Source: a virus. From it: a DNA stretch of 64,000 nucleotides. The notes beneath the pieces were generated by a model. That model had not been told where the DNA came from and made no database searches. It worked only from the letters and a program-made list of their open reading frames with translations. Of the stretch, positions 23,534 through 31,800 are shown piece after piece. The position numbers were made by a program, and so were the translations under genes. Position 1 is the stretch's first letter. The number at the start of each line of letters is the position of its first letter. The stretch is from positions 1 to 64,000 of IMG/VR virus record IMGVR_UViG_3300042567_000108. One strand, given 5' to 3'.

Positions 23534-23645
23534 GGACGGACAGCCTTCGTTCCGACCAGTCAGTACGATAGAACTGGTGAGGGTTTGGCAACCATTGCCA
23601 AGGCATTAGTTCATAGACGGACAGTCCGAGTATATTCATTTAGTT

Positions 23646-23700
23646 AGACTGTCAGTATCAGACTGGCTCCCAGTCTGCAGGGAGACAGTACACTGTCAGA
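23646..23700. repeat. Cluster of GACTGTCAG-like words and hairpin
   Basis: Contains AGACTGTCAG, the hairpin CAGACTGG-ctc-CCAGTCTG at 23659-23677, the palindrome ACAGTACACTGT and CACTGTCAG. The dense related words in both orientations resemble iterons or multi-site binding arrays. Confidence 0.5.
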
Positions 23701-24029
23701 CAACCCTCAGTATAGTAGTCTGTCTGTACAATAATAGTTCTGTCTATAGTCTATGACCCCCAGTCTTTTAACTATCGGCTGTAGTTCATACTGTATCTCT
23801 ATCTAGAAATATTTCTGTATATAGTTACAGGGGGCATATAACAGTCTGACCAGCACTTTTATAAATATTTCTGTCTAAATAGTTCGTTTAGGTAGTTTGA
23901 ACGGATTAAGTATAAGTAGAGACTAAAATATATTCGGAAGTCTTTATAGAGCCTTCCTCATACTGTTACAGTGTACTGTACAAATATACATCTGTAGGGC
24001 GGGGGGACTCTGCCACAAAGGAGATGAAC

Positions 24030-25934
24030 GTGGCTACACCAGCGCACAAGGGATTCAAAAAGGGTGGGGAACACCACCTCGCCAAGGGGGTTGCCCAGGC
24101 TAAAGCCGATGTACTTGACAGGGTACGTCAAGGGGTGAGTGTCCAAGCCGCTATGGTTGCGGCGGGTAAAAAACCAGACACCGTTCGTCAGTGGATGAAC
24201 CGAGACCCCGAGTTTGCCCGTAACTTGGAAGAAGCCAAGGAAGCGGGAAGTAAGCAGACCTTCACCGCCATGGGCGTTGAGAAGGAATCTATCCCATTTG
24301 CGGATTTCAGTAAGATGTTTTTTGACCAGACAGTCTTCCCCCATCATCAGAACTGGGTAGACCTACTGGAAGGGCGCGAACCTTCGTGGCTCCCGCCTTC
24401 TATAATTTATGAGCCAGGTGAGGGGAACCGCCTGCTAATTAACGTGCCACCTGAGCATGCTAAATCCACGGTTATCACCGTGAACTATCCGACTTACCGC
24501 ATCGCCCTCAATCCTAACATCCGCATCATCGTGGTATCAAAGACATTGAATAAGGCACGCGAGTTCGTATACGCTATCAAGCAACGATTGTCTCATCCCC
24601 GCTGGCTCAAGTTACAGACCGCATATGGTCCCGAGGGCGGATGGAAAGAAGACGCAGATACTTGGCGTACCGATACTGTCTATCTTGGCGGCGATGCGCG
24701 TAACTCTTCAGAAAAAGACCCAACGCTTCAGGCGCTAGGTATGGGTGGTCAGATTTACGGCGCCCGTGCCGACCTGATTATTCTTGACGACTGTATCACT
24801 ACCGCTAACGCCCATGAGTGGGAACAGCAGATGAACTGGCTACAGAAGGAAGTTATTACTCGTTTGGGTAAAAACGGTAAACTTCTAGTAGTAGGGACTC
24901 GAATTGCGGCAAACGACCTTTACAAAGAACTTCGCAATCCTAAGCACTGGTCTGGCGGTAAGACACCGTTTACCTATATGGGTATGCCTGCAGTTCTTGA
25001 ATATGCTGAGAAACCCGAAGACTGGCAAACCCTATGGGCTGAGTCGGATGTTCCGTGGGATGGTGATTCGGATACTCCGAAAGAGAATGGATTCTATCCT
25101 AAGTGGGATGGACCAGCGCTCTTTAAGCGCAGAAGCGAAGTTACACCGTCAACATGGGCACTTGTCTACCAACAAGAAGACATTCAAGAAGACTCCATAT
25201 TCCCGCCAGTACTCGTGCAGGGAGCGACCAATGGGATGCGCAAGCGCGGACCGTTAAAGGCTGGAGCAGCAGGACATCCTCCACAAGTTGAAGGACACAC
25301 TGTAATTGGATTTGACCCTGCTATGGCAGGTAACGCTGCATTTGTTGCGTGTACCTACAACAGAGCAGATGGCAAGATTTATGTGCTTGACTGCATCAAC
25401 ATGGAAGAGCCAACACCACAAAAGATTCGGGCGACAATTGAAGAACTCGTTATTAAGTACAGACCACAAGAGTTCCGAGTTGAAATTAACGCACACCAGA
25501 AAGCCTATTCACTCGATGACGACTTACGAAACTGGCTTGCTGCATACGGCGTACGGCTTGACGCGCACTTCACAGGGAAAAATAAATGGGACACTTCGTT
25601 TGGTGTTGCTTCAATGTCTAACCTCTTTGGCACTGTCCGTGAAGACAAGTTTCAAAAAAACAACATATTAGAATTACCTTCATCTGAAGGTTCTGAAGGT
25701 ATCAAAGCCTTGACTCAACAACTCCTAACATGGAAGCCAGAGACCAAGGGTAAGACCGATACCGTCATGGCTTTATGGTTTGCTGTGATTCGCATACGCG
25801 AACTGATGCAGGCTAGTAGCCGAACATCGCAGTACGCAACAAACCGCTGGGCAACACGTGCTCAGATGGACCAACGCTATGCAGTAAACCTCGATGAGAT
25901 GTTTGCTGAGCAGTGGCAAGAAAACTTCGGATAA
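24030..25934 (+). CDS. Terminase large subunit (634 aa, unit B)
   Basis: Packaging ATPase/nuclease. N-terminal ~60 residues form a small-terminase-like helical DNA-binding region (VQAAMVAAGKKPDTVRQWM). Walker A-like PPEHAKST near residue 140, Walker B LIILDDC near 250, then a C-terminal RNase-H-fold nuclease beginning VIGFDPAM with later acidic residues. GTG at 24030 is preferred because AAAGGAG ends 6 nt upstream; the ATG at 24024 abuts the site. Unit C has a diverged copy at 63572. Confidence 0.9.
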   Translation: MATPAHKGFKKGGEHHLAKGVAQAKADVLDRVRQGVSVQAAMVAAGKKPDTVRQWMNRDPEFARNLEEAKEAGSKQTFTAMGVEKESIPFADFSKMFFDQTVFPHHQNWVDLLEGREPSWLPPSIIYEPGEGNRLLINVPPEHAKSTVITVNYPTYRIALNPNIRIIVVSKTLNKAREFVYAIKQRLSHPRWLKLQTAYGPEGGWKEDADTWRTDTVYLGGDARNSSEKDPTLQALGMGGQIYGARADLIILDDCITTANAHEWEQQMNWLQKEVITRLGKNGKLLVVGTRIAANDLYKELRNPKHWSGGKTPFTYMGMPAVLEYAEKPEDWQTLWAESDVPWDGDSDTPKENGFYPKWDGPALFKRRSEVTPSTWALVYQQEDIQEDSIFPPVLVQGATNGMRKRGPLKAGAAGHPPQVEGHTVIGFDPAMAGNAAFVACTYNRADGKIYVLDCINMEEPTPQKIRATIEELVIKYRPQEFRVEINAHQKAYSLDDDLRNWLAAYGVRLDAHFTGKNKWDTSFGVASMSNLFGTVREDKFQKNNILELPSSEGSEGIKALTQQLLTWKPETKGKTDTVMALWFAVIRIRELMQASSRTSQYATNRWATRAQMDQRYAVNLDEMFAEQWQENFG

Positions 25935-25944
25935 GGAAAATAAA

Positions 25945-26247
25945 ATGGCAATGATGAAAAAAGCAGTAGCAAAGAAAGCAGCAGTAAAGATTACAGGAAC
26001 TGCTAAGTCAACTGGCGGCAACATGAAGAGCCAGGCAATGAAGAAGGTAGTAAAGAAGGCTGACCCAATGAAAACATCAGCACGTTCTCACCAAGCAGAT
26101 TTAGCAAGAATGTCAGGCGACACAGCAGGAAACAAAAAGTTTAGAGATGATAAAAAGGCTGGCAAAATGTATCGCGAAGATAAACCAAGCCCTGCATATA
26201 TTGCTGGCAAGAAGGCTGAACGCCGCACACTTAAGTCATTTAAGTAA
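25945..26247 (+). CDS. Lys-rich basic protein after terminase (100 aa)
   Basis: ATG after AAGGAAAA. The N-terminal half is a run of AKKAAVK and KKVVKK, like the small basic proteins of the capsid cluster. The C-terminal half is more structured (ADLARMSGDTAGNKKFRDDKK, PSPAYIAGKKAERR). Probably DNA-binding or packaged; function unknown. Confidence 0.65.
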   Translation: MAMMKKAVAKKAAVKITGTAKSTGGNMKSQAMKKVVKKADPMKTSARSHQADLARMSGDTAGNKKFRDDKKAGKMYREDKPSPAYIAGKKAERRTLKSFK

Positions 26248-26256
26248 GGAAATAAA

Positions 26257-26436
26257 ATGCCAGTACCAGTAGCAGCAGCAGTAATTGCTGGAACTATGGG
26301 CGTAGTAGGTGGACGCTTAGTTAAAAAGCAATATGACACTCACAAAAAATTAGAAAAATTAAACAAGAATACTTCGCGCACTGAAAGTGGTATTAAAGGT
26401 CGCGGTGGAGCAAACGTAAATAAACTTTACAAGTAA
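26257..26436 (+). CDS. Small basic protein with hydrophobic N-terminus (59 aa)
   Basis: Preceded by AAGGAAATAAA. Residues 2-19 (PVPVAAAVIAGTMGVVGG) are hydrophobic enough for one membrane segment; the rest is Lys/Asn-rich. Lies between terminase and portal genes. No family recognised. Confidence 0.6.
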   Translation: MPVPVAAAVIAGTMGVVGGRLVKKQYDTHKKLEKLNKNTSRTESGIKGRGGANVNKLYK

Positions 26437-26461
26437 TTCTTAATCAATCGTTAGGACAATA

Positions 26462-28219
26462 ATGTTAACAATGGACCAGATTGGCGCGAGAGTCCAGACT
26501 CTGCGCTACCGTGCGCATGGTCGTGACCAGCGCAACGGTGACGTACAGATGGTGCGCCAAGGAAAGATTAGTCAGGTATACCCTAACTTCTTTCCAGATG
26601 GTATTGACCAAAACGTAGTTGCTAACTTTATTGATATTGTTGCACGTGACTTGTCAGAAGTTATGGCACCGCTTCCAGCGGTAAACTGTTCTGCTGCCAA
26701 CCAAACTAATGACCGTGCTCGTAAGTTTGCTGACACACGCACACGTATTGCATCTAACTACTTTAATCATTCTGATTTACAAGTACAGATGTACAACGGT
26801 GCAGACATGTACATTACATACGGTTTCCTCCCATTCATTATTGAATTGGATGAAGAAGCAAAGTTGCCACGTATCCGACTAGAAAACCCAGTGGGCGCTT
26901 ACCCAGAGTTTGACCGCTACGGACGTTGCGTTGCCTTTGCTAAAAGATACTCAATGACACTAGGTGAGTTAGTTGCGATGTTCCCAGAACATCAAAGCGC
27001 ACTACTTGGTAGAGATGGGTACAAGCAAGACCTTAACGGCATGATTGAAATGATTCGTTATTACGATAAAGACCAAACAGTTCTTTATTTACCATCACGC
27101 AACAATATGTTATTGTCGCATGCATCTAATCCTATGAAGAAGATGAACGTAATCATTGCACGCCGCCCTTCACCAGATGGTGAATTGCGTGGGCAGTTTG
27201 ATGATGTACTTGGTATTCAGTTACTTCGCAACCGTTTTGCATTACTTGCAATGGAAGCAGCAGAGAAGTCAGTACAAGCACCAATTGTTTTGCCACAGGA
27301 TGTACAAGAACTACAACTTGGTGGAGATGCTGTTATTCGTACAGCAAACCCAGCAGGTGTACGCCGTGTTGAACTTACGCTCCCACAGGGTGCATTTACA
27401 ACACAGCAGGTACTTAACCAAGAACTGCGCGTTGGAGCGCGTTACCCTGAATCTCGTACGGGTAACATTGATGCTTCAATTGTCACTGGACAGGGTGTAC
27501 AGGCTCTACTTGGTGCATTTGATACACAAGTTAAATCAGCACAGGCTATCTTCTCAGCAGCACTGCGTGATGTTATTGCGCTTTGCTTTGAGGTAGATGA
27601 AGCATTATTTAACGAAGAAAAAACAATTCGTGGTATTGATGCTGGTTCACCGTTTGCTTTAACTTATATTCCTTCAAAGGATATTAAAAAAGATTATTCT
27701 GCAGATGTAAGATACGGAATGTTGGCTGGATTGAATCCAGCACAGGGACTTATCTTTATGTTGCAGGCACTTGGAGGGGGACTTATCTCCAAGGACATGG
27801 CTATGCGTGAACTACCATTCGGCGTCAACGTGACTCTTGAACAAGAGAAAATTGAAATTGAAAAGATGCGTGACGCATTGGTTGGTTCATTAGCATCTAT
27901 GGCACAAGCAATTCCTCAAATGGCTATGCAGGGACAAGACCCATCAGCACTAGTACGCCAGATGTCAGAAGTGATTAAGGCACGCAAGGCTGGCAAGTCT
28001 ATTGAAGATGCCATTGAGGAAGTGTTTAAACCTGAGAATCCTCCTGCTGGCGCAGAGGCACAGTCTGAGCAACCTGTCCCCGCTGCTCCTGGTTCCGCTC
28101 CAGCAGGAGGCGCTCCAGTACCACAAGGGCGACCAGACTTACAATCAATTCTTAGCACTATGACTGGCGAAGGTCAGGGACGTAGCGCAGTACGGACAAC
28201 TAGAGAACGAGCAGTCTAA
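26462..28219 (+). CDS. Portal protein (585 aa)
   Basis: Size and location directly after the terminase fit the dodecameric portal. The beta/alpha wing region (DMYITYGFLPFIIELDEEAKLP, NPVGAYPEFDRYG) and the long C-terminal crown-like helices (EKIEIEKMRDALVGSLASMAQAI) are typical, with a Pro/Gly/Ala-rich disordered tail. It anchors the packaging motor and tail. No direct N-terminal MuF fusion is seen. Confidence 0.75.
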   Translation: MLTMDQIGARVQTLRYRAHGRDQRNGDVQMVRQGKISQVYPNFFPDGIDQNVVANFIDIVARDLSEVMAPLPAVNCSAANQTNDRARKFADTRTRIASNYFNHSDLQVQMYNGADMYITYGFLPFIIELDEEAKLPRIRLENPVGAYPEFDRYGRCVAFAKRYSMTLGELVAMFPEHQSALLGRDGYKQDLNGMIEMIRYYDKDQTVLYLPSRNNMLLSHASNPMKKMNVIIARRPSPDGELRGQFDDVLGIQLLRNRFALLAMEAAEKSVQAPIVLPQDVQELQLGGDAVIRTANPAGVRRVELTLPQGAFTTQQVLNQELRVGARYPESRTGNIDASIVTGQGVQALLGAFDTQVKSAQAIFSAALRDVIALCFEVDEALFNEEKTIRGIDAGSPFALTYIPSKDIKKDYSADVRYGMLAGLNPAQGLIFMLQALGGGLISKDMAMRELPFGVNVTLEQEKIEIEKMRDALVGSLASMAQAIPQMAMQGQDPSALVRQMSEVIKARKAGKSIEDAIEEVFKPENPPAGAEAQSEQPVPAAPGSAPAGGAPVPQGRPDLQSILSTMTGEGQGRSAVRTTRERAV

Positions 28220-28229
28220 GGAGTAAACC

Positions 28230-28460
28230 ATGGCAACACCTCGTAAGAGAAAAGTACAAACAGTTGCTGATGAAAGTTATTCCAAGTTAGACCAATATTG
28301 CATTTGGTTAAATGAATACTACCGCTCTTTAAAGCGTGCTGGTTTCAGCGAAGACATGGCATATTGGTTATTAACAAACAAGGACTCATACCCTGACTGG
28401 GTTAACGGAGTCAAAGTAAAAGACATTATTGAACATATTGAAGATGAGGAGGACGAATAA
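28230..28460 (+). CDS. Small acidic/aromatic protein (76 aa)
   Basis: Conserved-looking Trp/Tyr helices (YCIWLNEYYRSLKRAGFSEDMAYWLL) and an acidic tail ending EDEEDE. The stop overlaps the next ATG. Found between portal and large virion genes; possible head-assembly accessory factor. Confidence 0.65.
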   Translation: MATPRKRKVQTVADESYSKLDQYCIWLNEYYRSLKRAGFSEDMAYWLLTNKDSYPDWVNGVKVKDIIEHIEDEEDE

Positions 28461-28873
28461 TGCCAAGAGGCGGATACCGTCAGCCTAACAACCCAGCACC
28501 TGTATCAGGTCCTGGTGCACTTTCACAGCGCACAGATGGTGGAGCAACAGAAGGTATGACACAACCACAACAACGATACACAGGATTTAACTACGGTGAA
28601 GGCGGAGAAATTGCTGCGCAACAAAGCAGCGCACCGCTTGCTGGTGCAGGATTTCCTGACTTTAAGTTTACGCCACTAGACGCTCCAACAGAGCGTCCTA
28701 ATCAACCAGTAACTGCTGGTATTGATATTGGAGACGGTGGCGGTTCAGAGTTAATGGCAGGTATGCCTAACTATGCACCAACACTAACTGATACATTAAA
28801 GCGTCTTGCACAGTACGACCCATCAGGCGATGCAGAATTAATCTATAGACAACTACTTGATAACGGGTACTAA
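28460..28873 (+). CDS. Pro/Gly/Gln-rich protein (137 aa)
   Basis: Low-complexity N-terminus (PRGGYRQPNNPAPVSGPGA) and short ordered C-terminal helix ending YDPSGDAELIYRQLLDNGY. Mostly disordered, which fits a scaffold-like or internal virion component. Overlaps the next gene by one base. Confidence 0.6.
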   Translation: MPRGGYRQPNNPAPVSGPGALSQRTDGGATEGMTQPQQRYTGFNYGEGGEIAAQQSSAPLAGAGFPDFKFTPLDAPTERPNQPVTAGIDIGDGGGSELMAGMPNYAPTLTDTLKRLAQYDPSGDAELIYRQLLDNGY

Positions 28874-31800
28874 TGCCTCAGTATATCAAACCTGTTGTTG
28901 CTGAAGTTTCACCTAACCTTTATGCTGCTGCTAAATCTGCGGGTTTATCTGGCGTAGAAAAAAACCAAGTAGAACAAATGAGTTACACGATTAAGAAGCA
29001 TCGTGAACTTGCTAAACTTGGCACTGAGGGTGCACGCAAAGAGTTTGACCGTTTAGACCCAGGTATTCAAGACCAATTAAGATTTATGTACAAAGATGCG
29101 GAGTACATGCAGGAAGCACCTGATGCTGCTGACCGCGTTATGGGTGTAGTTAAAGGTGCTGCTAAGATTGCGGCTTCACCGCTTATTGGTTTATTTAAAC
29201 TAGGTGGACAATATAACCGTTTAATTAATGCTCCTTATAAGGTTGCTCGTCAAGTTTCACAGGGTGCAGATTTATTTGCTGCTAAAACTTGGACTGATGC
29301 ATGGGATGGTAAGAACCAGTATGACCAAGGTGCACTAACAGAAGCAACAAACTACTTTGGTAAGTTTGATGTTGAGGTAGCAAAAGGATTACTTGCTGGT
29401 AAGACTCCTGGTGAAATTGTTCAAGATTACGGCAGAGTAGACCCTAACCTACTTAACTCAATTAAAAAAGCCTACGATGACCCTGATGCTTTTAAGCAGG
29501 TTCTAGATGGTGTTAAGTATGCACAGGTTTCACCTGGTCGAGATATTGCTCGTATGCTTGACCGCAAGCCACCTTCAAGTGGTGTTAGCGGAAGCACTAA
29601 AAATATTTCTGGTGTTATTGATTTTATTTATCAGATTGCAGTAGACCCGCTTACTTGGATGACAGGTGGATTAAGCAAGGGTGTTACTAAGGGTGAGCGT
29701 ATTGCTAACTCACTTACTGAAGCAATTAACAACGGCGTTCCAATTGAAAAGGCTGTTGAAACTACATTTAAAAATCCATTAGTATTTGAACTATGGGAAA
29801 AAGGTATTGGTCCTGCAATTAAAAGAGTTGCAGAGGCTAAGAATCCAGGTGACAAATCACTAGCAATTGATAACATTGCTAAAAACTTTCCAGGATACAA
29901 TGACCCTAATGCTATTAAAACACTTAGCGAAGCCAAAGTATTTGATGCTGGCACAGCACAAAAGTTTTTCGAAGATGCTGGCAATTTAAATTTATTGCTT
30001 GCTGGTCGTGTTGATGGTGTAACCTACATGCGTAATGGCGTAGCAGTTGCTCGCACAAATCGTTTGATGTCTGATGCAATTACACGCTCACTTGATAATT
30101 TATTTAACAACATGAGCCGTACAGGTAAGGAACGCGATGAAGCGTTAACACCTATTACAGCAGCATTACTTAATACTGAAGATGCTTTACAGCGTTTAAT
30201 TAATCCTAATGCTGACATGTCTGTTGTGTTAAAGGCTAATGAAGAAATTAAAGGTTGGAAAAGAATTGGGCAGATGGCTGCTCGTTCTCCACAAGGGCTA
30301 GAAGTACGCATTGGTGTTAATGCTGTTGATACTGCTGCTAATTTTACAGCACGTGCACGTCAGATTCTTCCTAAAGAAATGGCTCAAGCATTAACTGTAC
30401 GATTCCTTGAGTCAACTGCTGATGAGCAAATTGTTATTTTGCGTAACTTAGATGCTGCAACCATGTACTCAATGGGTCTTGGTGGTAGCGTTAAGGGTGA
30501 AGATTTAATTATTAAAACACTTCAAGACAAGTATGGTGACAAAGCAGGCTTTGCAACTAAAAGAGACCTAGCAATTAACCCAGACCATGCTAAGTTTGCA
30601 CCAGCAAACTCTGTACGTGAGTCCGAAACTGGATTTTTTGTTAACACAGAAGGTCCAATTCAGCCATACCAGTCAACTTGGGCTGTTGGTCCACTACCTT
30701 ATGACATAATTGGTTCAACTGTATGGGAAATTAAGTCAAAGAAAAATATTGTTAATGCACTTGGTGGTGCAACACAGGGTAATTTCTCAAAAAAATTAGT
30801 TGATGCTTGGTCTATCTTAACTTTGTTCCCACGTTTAGGTGTGCGTTCTGCAATTGATGAAGCAACAATGTATTTGTTGTCTGCACCTAATAAAGATTTG
30901 CGTCATTTTGCATCTCTTGAAGGTTTGCGTTTAGGAAATATGTCTCGTGCCTCTACAGGTTCTAAGTCTGCTACAGGTCCAATTCGTGAAGGCATTCAAA
31001 AGGCTTTAAGTTTTATACCTAAGTCTGATAGACCAATGCGTATTGGCAAACAGCCACGTTATTCACACGAAGAAGCATTAACATTGCTAGACCGTCAGAA
31101 TATTCTTGAGGCTAAGGCTCTTGAGTTGGGTGTTGACCCAGTAATGTTGTCTAGTTTAGAAAAGCGTCAGGCTATTTCTGAACATGTGTCTCAAATGTAT
31201 GGTCGTTACGTTGACCCTGAATCTGCTGGTTATTTAATGCAGGCATTTATTCACTCACCTGATGCCCTAAACTCTATGGCTTCTTCATTAGTTGCTGCTA
31301 GCGGTATTTCTGGTCGCTATGGCGATGAAGTTGCTGCATCAGTTATTACGCCATCTATGCTTGACATGGCTTTTGAGCAACTTGGTATTAAAATGGGCAA
31401 GGGCACACGTACCATTGACACTGGTATGCTGTCAGAACAAGAAGCAGCGCTAGCGCATTTTGAAAAATGGTTTAAGATGCTTGCTGGTAACAAGGCTAAG
31501 TTAACAGATGAACGTACGCTTAACCCAGCAGATATATTTTTTAGATACAATGCACTTAAGCCAGGTGAGATTGACCCTCGCACTGGTAAAGAAATGATGG
31601 AACTAGCATTAGATGCTGGTATGACTAAGGTTGGTTTTGAGTTTAGCGACTTAACTAAGACTTGGGTTATTAAAGATGAGAAGGCTGTTAGAGCGTTTCT
31701 TGAACGCTCCATGTACACAGTACAAGCCCGTGCTAAAGGTTTAGATGATGAACAAATTGTACGTGGTCAGTTGTTCCGCATGTTTAGTGATATGTATGAG

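Larger units (their letters stand above)
23128..24029. other. Gene-free unit A/B junction region
   Basis: About 900 bp with no convincing gene. The left half (23160-23620) is dense in palindromes: AGCGCATATGCGCT at 23198-23211, GCCTGCgaGCAGGC at 23238-23251, TGCTCTGC/GCAGAGCA at 23321-23343 and two copies of GCGTGGTTTACCACGC. The right half has repeated GACTGTCAG/CAGTCTG words and then A/T-rich DNA leading to the unit B terminase. Likely holds packaging, origin or promoter signals. Confidence 0.65.

Noticed and set aside
23128-24029. Tandem prophage or attachment-site explanation for the unit junction
   Set aside because: No integrase, excisionase, immunity repressor cassette, tRNA fragment or flanking direct repeat was found in either unit; kept only as a weak alternative.
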